Positions 42,154 to 49,954 of a stretch of 64,000 bases of DNA are shown piece after piece. A model generated the notes under the pieces. It was not told the origin of the DNA. It did not search any database and saw only the letters and a list, made by a program, of their open reading frames with translations. Location: the NCBI RefSeq assembly GCF_035552695.1, contig NZ_DASZKT010000116.1:119326-183325 (forward strand). The letters are read 5' to 3'. Each line of letters starts with the position of its first letter. Positions within the stretch are counted from its first letter, which is position 1. The position numbers and the translations under genes are program-made. Source of the DNA: Actinospica sp035552695 (GTDB lineage Bacteria; Actinomycetota; Actinomycetes; Streptomycetales; Catenulisporaceae).

Positions 42154-43938
42154 ATGACGGCAGGCACCGGTCCCCAGTCCTCCATTCTGGTGGTCGACTC
42201 CGACCCGATCGAGCGGGACGAGACGGTGGAGGGCCTGCGCCGCCACCTCGGCCAGGCCTGCCGCGTGTACGGCGCGGGCGGGCTGCGCGAGGCCTCCGAG
42301 GTGCTCGCCCACCTGCACATCGAGGGCCGCGCGGTGGCCCTCGCGGTGTGCGCGCACCGGCTCGCGGACGGCACCGGCGTGGAGCTGTTCCGGCACATCC
42401 GCCGCTCGTCCCCGGCGACCAAGCGGCTGCTGCTGACCACGATGGACCAGGCCGACGCCGCGCTGCAGGCGATCAGCCTCGCCCAGACCGACCGCTACGC
42501 GGTGCTTCCCGCGCACCCGATCGAGGTGCGCATCCTGCCGATCGTGGACGACCTGCTCGGCGAGTGGTTCGGCGAGCACTCGGCCGCCGAGATGGGCGTG
42601 ACCGTGCTCGGCCACCGCTTCGCCGCGGCCAGCTACACCGTCAAGGACTATCTGACCCGCAGCCTCGTCCCGTTCACCTGGATGGACCTGGGCGAGGATC
42701 CCGAGGCGCAGGCACTGGCCCGCGACCTCAACCTGCCGAACCCGGCGCCGACGGTGGTGCTGCTCGAGGACGGCCGGACCCTGTACGACCCGTCCATCGC
42801 CGAACTCGCCGGCGCGCTGGGCCTGACCCAGGAGGCGACCCGCCAGTCCTACGACCTGATCGTCGTCGGCGGCGGACCCGCGGGCCTGGCGGCGGCCGTA
42901 TACGGGGCCTGCGAAGGCCTCAGCGTCGTGGTGATCGAGGACGACTGCCCCGGCGGCCAGGCGAGCGTGAGCACGAAGGTGGAGAACCACCTCGGCTTCC
43001 CCGCGGGCCTGAGCGGCGCCGACTTCGCGCACCGGGCGCTCGCCCAGGCGCGGCGGCTCGGCGTCGAGTGGTGCTCCGCGAAGGTGGCCACCGGCCTCGT
43101 CCCCGGCGACGGCTCGCACCTGGTCACGCTCGACAACGGCAACTCCGTCGCCGGTCGCAGCGTGCTGATCGCGACCGGCATGACCTGGCGCCGGCTGGAC
43201 GCGCCCGGCGTCGAGGAACTGCACAACGCGGGGGTCTACTACGGCAGTTCCGAGACCGAGGCCCGGCAGGCCGCGGGCGAGGACGTCGTCATCGTCGGCT
43301 CCGGCAACCCCGCCGGCCACGCGGCGCTCCTGTTCGCCGAGCACGCCCGCTCCGTCATCCTCGTCGTCCGCGAGGACGAGATGGGCGCGGGCGGCATGTC
43401 GGAGACGCTGGCCGACCAGGTCATGCAGCGCGAGAACATCAGGGTCCGCGTGGACACGGAGATCGGCGAGGTCCGCGGCTACGGCCGGCTCGAGAAGGTC
43501 GTCCTGCTGGAGAGCGCGACCGGCGAGACCGAGGTCATCCCCGCGACCGGCCTGTACATCATGTTCGGCTCGGTCCCGTCCTCCGAGTGGGTCCAGGGCG
43601 TCGTCGCCGTGGACGAACTCGGCTTCATCCTCACCGACAACGAGGTCAGCCGCCGCCCCGAACTGCTTCCCGAGCCGTGGCAGGCATCGCGCTCGCCCTA
43701 CCTCGCCGAGACCTCCATCCCCGGCATCTTCGCCGCCGGCGACGTCCGCGCCGGATCCGTCAAGCGCATCGGCTCGGCAGTAGGCCAAGGCGCCGTCGCC
43801 GTCGCCGCCGTCGCCCAGTACCTGCACGGCCTCACCGAGGCCGCGAAGGTCGCGGGAATCCGTGCCCTGGAAAGCGGCACCGACGAGGACCACATGCTCG
43901 AGGCCGCCGGCGGCGACGGCGACATCCAGCCGGACTAG
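42154..43938 (+). CDS. Pseudo-receiver/thioredoxin-reductase-like fusion flavoprotein
   Basis: Protein of 594 residues. An N-terminal receiver-like domain (1-130) keeps ILVVDSDP but has Ala67 where the phosphorylated Asp should be (VCAHRLADGTG). A thioredoxin-like segment (about 145-225) without CxxC follows. The C-terminal part is thioredoxin-reductase-like with FAD motif LIVVGGGPAGLAAAVYGA (about 235-252), CPGGQAS, NADPH motif VIVGSGNPAGHAA and GIFAAGDVR. The redox CxxC of thioredoxin reductase is replaced by GSSE (about 364-367), so it cannot pass electrons by the usual disulfide. The receiver-reductase fusion is known in bacteria; the missing Asp and cysteines together are odd. Confidence 0.85.
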   Translation: MTAGTGPQSSILVVDSDPIERDETVEGLRRHLGQACRVYGAGGLREASEVLAHLHIEGRAVALAVCAHRLADGTGVELFRHIRRSSPATKRLLLTTMDQADAALQAISLAQTDRYAVLPAHPIEVRILPIVDDLLGEWFGEHSAAEMGVTVLGHRFAAASYTVKDYLTRSLVPFTWMDLGEDPEAQALARDLNLPNPAPTVVLLEDGRTLYDPSIAELAGALGLTQEATRQSYDLIVVGGGPAGLAAAVYGACEGLSVVVIEDDCPGGQASVSTKVENHLGFPAGLSGADFAHRALAQARRLGVEWCSAKVATGLVPGDGSHLVTLDNGNSVAGRSVLIATGMTWRRLDAPGVEELHNAGVYYGSSETEARQAAGEDVVIVGSGNPAGHAALLFAEHARSVILVVREDEMGAGGMSETLADQVMQRENIRVRVDTEIGEVRGYGRLEKVVLLESATGETEVIPATGLYIMFGSVPSSEWVQGVVAVDELGFILTDNEVSRRPELLPEPWQASRSPYLAETSIPGIFAAGDVRAGSVKRIGSAVGQGAVAVAAVAQYLHGLTEAAKVAGIRALESGTDEDHMLEAAGGDGDIQPD

Positions 43939-43984
43939 GACCCGCCTCGGGTTCTGGTCCGCGAAGTGCCGGTATGGTGCGGCA

Positions 43985-44662
43985 GTGTCTGAAGTGGAAA
44001 CGCGCGCTCCCGGCTTACCCTGGGAGACGCTGTCGCATCGACAGGTCCTGGCCGAGTTGATCGGCGCCGGGTGGTTGGTGTCCGGGGCAGGGGATTGGGC
44101 GATCGGCCTGCGGTCGCCGGACGGATCGCTCGTCGCGAGGGTCTGCCCGTTCGATCCCGCGTACGCGGCGTTCGTGGAACTGTGTCGCGAGTGCGCCGGC
44201 AATCCATGGCTGCCGAAGGTCGTGAAGGCCGCCGATCTCGAAGGCGGTGGGTCGGTGGCCTTCCTCGAGTACGTCGCGCCGGTGGAGCGGGCTCTCGCCG
44301 AGCAGATCGCGGAGCAGTGGCGCGGCGCTGAGGGTGGCGTGGGTGATGCGGAGTTCGAAGACGTGCGTCGGGCGGCCGGGAAGATCGATGCGGAGCACCG
44401 CGAGACCACACCCTGGTGGGACGGGTTCGACTTCAACGCGTCCCACATTCGCCGGGCCGCTGACGGACGTCTTGTGCTGATCGACATCTTCTGCATGGAC
44501 GGGGCCTCGCTATATGGCGCGATCCTTGCGGATGTGTGTGAGGTCCACCGCCGGATTCCGCGCGAGCGGATGCGCTACGCGTTGGAGATCCCGTTCATCG
44601 CCAGGGAGAGCAGCGCCGTTGAGATCCGGGCTCTCAACGGCGCTTGGACTCGTTCCGCCTGA
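43985..44662 (+). CDS. Kinase-fold-like protein, unknown
   Basis: Protein of 225 residues, probably from GTG 43985. The C-terminal NASHIRRAADGRLVLIDIFCMDG resembles the catalytic/metal part of APH-type kinases (N...LIDxF), but the HGD of the catalytic loop is replaced by DGFDFN. The N-terminal half (WLVSGAGDWAIGLRSPDGSLVARVCPFDP) could be a reduced ATP lobe. It may be a pseudokinase. It ends near the convergent GNAT gene and has no operon partner. Confidence 0.5.
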   Translation: MSEVETRAPGLPWETLSHRQVLAELIGAGWLVSGAGDWAIGLRSPDGSLVARVCPFDPAYAAFVELCRECAGNPWLPKVVKAADLEGGGSVAFLEYVAPVERALAEQIAEQWRGAEGGVGDAEFEDVRRAAGKIDAEHRETTPWWDGFDFNASHIRRAADGRLVLIDIFCMDGASLYGAILADVCEVHRRIPRERMRYALEIPFIARESSAVEIRALNGAWTRSA

Positions 44663-44671
44663 GCTTCGCGG

Positions 44672-45517
44672 CTACCCCAGTTCCAGCGACATCACCCCGT
44701 ACACCAGCGACTGTTGCAGGGACCTGATCGGGCCGGTGTACATGCGGGCCGTGCGGGAGGCGGGGGCCAGGCCATGCAGGTCGGCGAGGGTGCGGGCCAC
44801 GTGGTGCGGCTCGGGGATGTCGATCGAGACCGTCGTGTCGCCCGCCTCGCGCAGCAGCGCGGCGAGGACCGCGGCGGCGTCGCTCGGGGTGAGGGCGAGC
44901 AGGGGGCCGATGCGCCAGCCCTCGTTCGCGGGGCGCAGGACGCCGTAGCCGGTCAGCTCGCCGTCCTGGAAGCGGGCGCGGGTGATGTGGCGCGGGTCCG
45001 CGGCCCAGCGCGCGGCGAAGGAGTGGCGGTCGGCCGGGTGGCCGGCCGCGTCGAGTGCGGCGAGCAGGTCGACGTGCTTCGGCTCGATCGGAACCACGCC
45101 GTCGGTGTCCACGCCCTTGTATTCCAGGTTCGGCTTCCCGCGGTACCTGATCGTCGTATGGGCAGACTGGAAGCCCTGGGTGCGGTAGTTGTCCTGCTGG
45201 TCGGGCACGCCGTCGAGGCCGACGGTGCGCGAGCCGGCGTGCGCCATGCCCGCCTTCCAGGTCGCGATGCCGAGGCCCTGCCCGCGCCGATCCGGGCGGA
45301 CGAGGTAGAAGCCGAGGAACGCGTAGTCGGGGGAGTAGTCGACCACGCTGATCGCGGAGACGACCTTGCCGTCGATCCGGCCGAGCAGGAAGCCCTTCGG
45401 GTCCTGCATCAGGAAGTGCTCGGCGTCGTAACGGCCGGGGTTCCAACCCTCCTTCGCCGCCCACAGCACGATCTGATCCCACTCGCCCGGACGCGCCGGA
45501 CCGATTTCGAAGCCCAT
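44672..45517 (-). CDS. GNAT-family acetyltransferase, two-domain YitH type
   Basis: Protein of 281 residues. The N-terminal GNAT domain carries the acetyl-CoA loop VRPDRRGQGLGIATWKAG (R/Q-x-x-G-x-G), and the C-terminal half (about 150-281) resembles the second domain of YitH/Acetyltransf_18 proteins (GYGVLRPANEGWRIGPLLAL). Substrate unknown. ATG 45517 begins MGFEIGPARPGEW; an in-frame ATG 36 bases upstream gives a poorly conserved extension. Confidence 0.82.
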   Translation of the reverse strand: MGFEIGPARPGEWDQIVLWAAKEGWNPGRYDAEHFLMQDPKGFLLGRIDGKVVSAISVVDYSPDYAFLGFYLVRPDRRGQGLGIATWKAGMAHAGSRTVGLDGVPDQQDNYRTQGFQSAHTTIRYRGKPNLEYKGVDTDGVVPIEPKHVDLLAALDAAGHPADRHSFAARWAADPRHITRARFQDGELTGYGVLRPANEGWRIGPLLALTPSDAAAVLAALLREAGDTTVSIDIPEPHHVARTLADLHGLAPASRTARMYTGPIRSLQQSLVYGVMSLELG

Positions 45518-45597
45518 GTTCAGTCGTTCTCTATTTCGCCGGGTCAATGCCATGCCACTGCGTCCCATGGTTTCGCTCGCAAGCTCGCTCACGGACA

Positions 45598-47112
45598 TCA
45601 CATCAGATCGGGGTCGATGACGGCTTGCTCGGGGGTGATCGTGCTGCGCGGGCCGTGGAAGGTCCGCCGCGCGCTGACGAACCACCACACCGTGGCGATG
45701 GCGAGCACGACGGCGAGCGCGATCGGCGCGTAGTTGAAGTCGTGCGCGGTGATCGGGCTGGACTGCGGCAGCATGAACAGGATGTTGCTGAGCAGGATCC
45801 AGACCACCGCGAGCAGCGCGATCGGCCGGCCCTTGGCTCCGAGGTTCCACGGCCCGGCCTGGAACTCGTCGCCGAGCCGCAGCCGGAGCAGGATCGGGAT
45901 GCCGTACGCGGTGAACAGGCCGACGACGTTCACCGAGACGATCGCGGTGAACGCGGTGTTGTTCCACCAGCCGGGGATCGTCAGCACCACCGCGCAGCCC
46001 GCGGCCAGCCACACCGCGGCGACGGGGGTGCGGGTGCGCGGGGACAGCCGGTGCCACAGGCCGCTGCCGGGGATCGCGCCGTCCCGGCTGAACGCCCAGA
46101 TCTGCCGCGAGTTCGAGGTCATGTTCGCCAGGCCGCAGAACAGCAGCGCGACCACCGGGAACAGCAGCAGCAGCTTAGCGCCGGTCAGGCCGACCGCGTC
46201 CACCAGGATCTGGGCCGGGGGCACGCTCGCCGAGGACTCGGTCTTCCAGTTCTGGCTCGCGTAGACGAGCGCCAGCACGAGTACGAGGCCGAATATGGCA
46301 GAGAAGCGGATGGACTGCGTGATCCCCTTCGGCGCGCTCGTCGCGGCACCCTGGGTCTCCTCGCTCATGTGGAAGGAGCCGTCAAAACCGGTGTACGTCC
46401 ACGAGGTCACGAGTAGGCCGAGCAGTCCGCCGTACAGGCCGTTGCGGAAGCCGGTGTTGTTGACGAAGGCTCCGGCGTAGTTGAGCGGCTGGTGGTGCGA
46501 GGGCGCGAAGGCGAGCGTCGCGGCGATGATCATGACGCCGCCGAGCAGCCACCACACCGAGATCCGGTTGATCGTGCCGACCGTCCGCACGGCGAAGGTG
46601 TTGAGCAGCCCGTGCAGTACGAGCAGGCCCGCGGCGATCAGGACCGTCTTGTGCAGCGTCGCCGTGTAGCTCGGCCACTGCATGCTGATCCAGGCCTGCA
46701 GGAAGGTCGCGGCGGCGAAGTCGGTGGCCGCGGTGCCGCCGATCTGCCCGGCGAAGTTGAGCCAGCCGGTGTACCAGGACCACGCGGCCTTGTTCCGCTT
46801 CGCCAGCCGCGCCGAGGCGTAGTACAGCGCGCCGGAGGTGGGGTACGCGGAGGCGATCTCGGCCATCGCCGCGCCGACCGCGAGCACGAGCACGGAGACG
46901 GCGATCCAGCCGAATATCAGCACGCGCGGTCCGCCGGCCAGCATGCCGAAGCCGAACGCGGAGAACACGCCGGCGAGCACGTTGATGATCGTGGCCGAGA
47001 TCGCGAAGTTGTCGAAGGTTTTGAAGCCGCGGGCCAGTTCCCGCTGGTATCCGAGTTCGTTGAGGGTCAGCTCGTCCGCAGCGACCTGCGCTGCGACGTC
47101 GGTGGTGGTCAT
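45598..47112 (-). CDS. APC-superfamily amino acid permease (GABA/choline ACT group)
   Basis: Permease of 504 residues with 12 hydrophobic segments. LNELGYQRELARGFKTFDNFAISATIINVLAG near the N-terminus, AEIASAYPTSGALYYASARLA, and MSEETQGAATSAPKGI are typical of the amino-acid/choline transporter group that includes GABA permeases. Likely imports GABA, an amino acid or a polyamine-derived product. No matching catabolic gene is adjacent; the puuD-like and glutamine-synthetase-like genes lie far away. Confidence 0.83.
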   Translation of the reverse strand: MTTTDVAAQVAADELTLNELGYQRELARGFKTFDNFAISATIINVLAGVFSAFGFGMLAGGPRVLIFGWIAVSVLVLAVGAAMAEIASAYPTSGALYYASARLAKRNKAAWSWYTGWLNFAGQIGGTAATDFAAATFLQAWISMQWPSYTATLHKTVLIAAGLLVLHGLLNTFAVRTVGTINRISVWWLLGGVMIIAATLAFAPSHHQPLNYAGAFVNNTGFRNGLYGGLLGLLVTSWTYTGFDGSFHMSEETQGAATSAPKGITQSIRFSAIFGLVLVLALVYASQNWKTESSASVPPAQILVDAVGLTGAKLLLLFPVVALLFCGLANMTSNSRQIWAFSRDGAIPGSGLWHRLSPRTRTPVAAVWLAAGCAVVLTIPGWWNNTAFTAIVSVNVVGLFTAYGIPILLRLRLGDEFQAGPWNLGAKGRPIALLAVVWILLSNILFMLPQSSPITAHDFNYAPIALAVVLAIATVWWFVSARRTFHGPRSTITPEQAVIDPDLM

Positions 47113-47152
47113 CGGGGAAGTCCTTCGGGAGAGGTGGGTACGGCGCGGGGGC

Positions 47153-48298
47153 TCAGCCGCGTCGGCAGTCTCGGTAGACGCGCTTGAGCGCCTTCTCCGG
47201 CGGTCCGTGCCTGGACCACGGGAAGGGGCTCGCGTAGGGCTGGATGTGCTGGAGCACCCGCCAGGCGGGGCCGAAGCGCCCGCCCCGGTGCAGCGCCTCG
47301 GCCAGCACGCTGAAGTCGGAGACGGTCGCCGAGGCCGGCGGCCCGTCGTACGTGCCCGAGTCGAACCAGACCCGGCTCAGCTCCTCGGCCACCGGGTCGA
47401 TGGCCTGCTCGCCGCGCAGCTCGAGGTCGAGCATCTCCAACAGCGTGCGCCGTCGCTGCTCGGCCTGCGGTTCGACCGGGCCCTGCGCGGTGAGGTGGCC
47501 GAGCAGTTGGTGGATCTTCGCGACGCGTTGCGGATCCGGTTCGACGGGTCCTGAACCGTGTTCCTGCTCCAGGTCCGCGACGAGCGGCAGGAGTTGGTTG
47601 ACGCCGTACGGAGGGCCGACGGAGGCGAGGTAGGCGGCCGTGTCGGACGCCAGTTCGCCGGTACCGCCGTGCCGTGGATAGCACAGCGCCAGCAGCCGCT
47701 GGCCCGCCTCGCGGTTGCCCGCGTGACGCGCCTCGGCCTCCCGCCACAGTGCCCATGCCGGGTCCTCGGCCGCGCCCGGCGGACGCGCGGGGGCGCCGCC
47801 GCGCACCAGGCGCAGCCGAAGCAGCGTCAGCTCGACGACGAACGGGGTCGGGTCCGCCGGCCACGCCCGGTGCGCGGCCGCGCAGGCCTTCGTGGCGATC
47901 GCCTCGAGGGTTCCGCGGTCCCCGTCGCGGCGCGCCGTCAGCGCCCGGTGCGCCGCGACGCGCGCGTAGAGCAGGAGGGCGTCCGGGTTCTCCGGCTCCT
48001 CCTTCGCCCAGGTCTCCACGACGTTGCTGGACGCGGCGGCCGCGGCGAGCACCAGGGAGCGGAAGGCGCGGGCGTCGAAGTTCGGCTGCGTCCGGGTGCC
48101 GGCCAGCGCCTCGCGGGCGGCGCCGACGCGCAGCGCCGCGACGTCCCCGCGGGCCACGGCGAGCACCCTGTCGGGGCCCGCGGGGTCCCAGTCGAACGTC
48201 GGCGACGAGCTCACTTCTGCTCCGAACTGTGTCAGCGGCCCCTCGCGCGGTTGGTGGGTGGGCGCGAGGATGGTTTCCGGCTGTAGCCACCCGGTCAC
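47153..48298 (-). CDS. Conserved actinobacterial helical-repeat protein, unknown
   Basis: Soluble protein of 381 residues, Ala/Arg-rich and largely helical, with TPR-like pairs (NPDALLLYARVAAHRALTARR; DPAWALWREAEARHAGNREAGQRLLALCYP). The C-terminal HIQPYASPFPWSRHGPPEKALKRVYRDCRRG is a short conserved tail. No catalytic motif is evident. GTG 48298 has no clear ribosome site and may be leaderless. It is divergent from the permease-ATPase operon. Confidence 0.6.
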   Translation of the reverse strand: MTGWLQPETILAPTHQPREGPLTQFGAEVSSSPTFDWDPAGPDRVLAVARGDVAALRVGAAREALAGTRTQPNFDARAFRSLVLAAAAASSNVVETWAKEEPENPDALLLYARVAAHRALTARRDGDRGTLEAIATKACAAAHRAWPADPTPFVVELTLLRLRLVRGGAPARPPGAAEDPAWALWREAEARHAGNREAGQRLLALCYPRHGGTGELASDTAAYLASVGPPYGVNQLLPLVADLEQEHGSGPVEPDPQRVAKIHQLLGHLTAQGPVEPQAEQRRRTLLEMLDLELRGEQAIDPVAEELSRVWFDSGTYDGPPASATVSDFSVLAEALHRGGRFGPAWRVLQHIQPYASPFPWSRHGPPEKALKRVYRDCRRG

Positions 48299-48418
48299 TG
48301 ATAACGGGCAGTACCGTACCGGAGACGCGGAGAAAGATACAAGAGCTCGTACTTACCGGCAGTATCGGAGCGGTAGCCGGGCAATCCGTGCAATTGAACC
48401 ATGCACGTGAGTATGCAC

Positions 48419-48432
48419 ATTGCGGATGCAAT
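48419..48432. promoter_or_regulatory. Palindrome upstream of the permease-ATPase operon
   Basis: ATTGCGGATGCAAT has perfect ATTGC/GCAAT arms around GGAT. Several other TGCA-containing words lie within 60 bases upstream, for example GTGCA at 48389 and TGCAC at 48403. The site is about 70 bases before the permease ATG. The factor is unknown. Confidence 0.35.
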
Positions 48433-48499
48433 CCCGTTCGGAGGCATCCCCGGCATGGCGCCTCGCCCGCGGCCGCCGTGCCGCCTAGGCTCGGGAACC

Positions 48500-49954
48500 A
48501 TGGCCGATGATCATCCGGAGTTCTCCACCCCGACCCTGACCCGGAAACCGCAGGTCGTCGTCGACGCCGGGGACGAGGGCTATGCCAAGAGCCTGGCACC
48601 GCGGCACGTCGGCATGATCGCGATCGGCGGGGCCATCGGCACCGGACTGCTGCTCGGCGCGGGCGGGAAACTGCTGGTCGCCGGGCCCGCGCTGGCGTTG
48701 TCGTACGCGATCGCGGGCGTCTTCGCGTATTTGGTCGTGCGCGCGCTCGGCGAACTGACGCTGCACCGGCCGTCCTCGGGGTCCTTCGTCAGCTACGCGC
48801 GCGAGTTCATGGGAGAGCCTGGTGCTTATATCGCAGGCTGGATGTACGTGCTCAACTGGTCCACGACCGGGATGGCGGACAGTACGGCCGTCGCGCTCTA
48901 CATGCACTACTGGGGCGCGTTCCACTCCGTACCGCAATGGCTGCTGGCGCTGTGCGCGCTGGTCGTGGTGCTGGCGATCAACCTTGTATCAGTGCGGCTG
49001 TTCGGCGAAATCGAGTTCTGGTTCGCACTCATCAAGGTCGCGGCAATCATGTCTTTCCTGTTTATCGGCATCTGGTTACTCGGCACGGGGCATCAAGTCG
49101 ACGGCACCCGGCCCGGCTTCGGCCTGATCCGCAGCAACGGCGGCTTCTTCGCGCTCGGCGTGCTCCCGGTCTTCTCCGTGCTGCAGAGCGTCGTCTTCGC
49201 GTACGCGGGAGTCGAGATGGTCGGCATCACCGCGGGCGAGACGAAGGAGCCGGCCAAGATCGTCCCGCGCGCCGTACGCTCCGTCACCTGGCGGATCGGC
49301 CTGTTCTACGTGTGCAGCGTGCTGCTGTTGGCGCTGCTGCTGCCCTGGAACAAGTACTCGTCCTCGCAGAGCCCGTTCGTCACGGTCCTGTCGAAGATCG
49401 GCGTGCCCGGCGTCGGCGGAGTCATGAACCTCGTCGTGCTCACCGCCGCGATGTCCAGCCTCAACTCGGGCTTCTACAGCACGGGCCGGGTGCTGCGCTC
49501 GATGGCCGCGACCGGATCCGCGCCGCGCTTCACCGGCCTGATGAACGCGCGCCACGTTCCGTACGGCGGTATCCTTTTCACCTGCGCCTTCGCCACGCTC
49601 GGCGTCGGGCTCAACGCCTGGCTGCCGGGCCAGGCCTTCGACATCGTGGTCAACTTCGCCGCGCTCGGCGTGGTCACCACCTGGATCATGATCATGCTCT
49701 GCCATCTGCTGTTCGTCCGCCGCACCCGCGTGGCCGAGGGTGCCGAGCGGCTGGTCAGGCCGGGTTTCCGGCTCAAGGGCTGGCCGTGGGTCAACCTGCT
49801 GACGATCGCGTTCCTGGTCGCCGTCGTCGCGGACATGGGCGTGGACGGCGGCACCATCGGCGCGTGGACCGTGGGAGCGATCCCGGTGATCGCGGCCGTC
49901 CTGGGCCTCGGCTGGGTGCTCTCCCGCCGCCGGGCTTCGGACGGTGCGCGGTGA
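48500..49954 (+). CDS. APC-superfamily amino acid permease (AnsP/GabP-like)
   Basis: Permease of 484 residues of the amino acid transporter group: LAPRHVGMIAIGGAIGTGLLLGAG is the first-helix signature and GELTLHRPSSGSFVSYAREFMGEPGAYIAGWMYVLNW (read in parts) is typical of asparagine/GABA/aromatic permeases. ATG 48500 is preferred over an upstream extension without conserved residues. Its stop overlaps the GTG of the P-type ATPase gene (GTGA at 49951-49954), so the two are coupled. Confidence 0.85.
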   Translation: MADDHPEFSTPTLTRKPQVVVDAGDEGYAKSLAPRHVGMIAIGGAIGTGLLLGAGGKLLVAGPALALSYAIAGVFAYLVVRALGELTLHRPSSGSFVSYAREFMGEPGAYIAGWMYVLNWSTTGMADSTAVALYMHYWGAFHSVPQWLLALCALVVVLAINLVSVRLFGEIEFWFALIKVAAIMSFLFIGIWLLGTGHQVDGTRPGFGLIRSNGGFFALGVLPVFSVLQSVVFAYAGVEMVGITAGETKEPAKIVPRAVRSVTWRIGLFYVCSVLLLALLLPWNKYSSSQSPFVTVLSKIGVPGVGGVMNLVVLTAAMSSLNSGFYSTGRVLRSMAATGSAPRFTGLMNARHVPYGGILFTCAFATLGVGLNAWLPGQAFDIVVNFAALGVVTTWIMIMLCHLLFVRRTRVAEGAERLVRPGFRLKGWPWVNLLTIAFLVAVVADMGVDGGTIGAWTVGAIPVIAAVLGLGWVLSRRRASDGAR

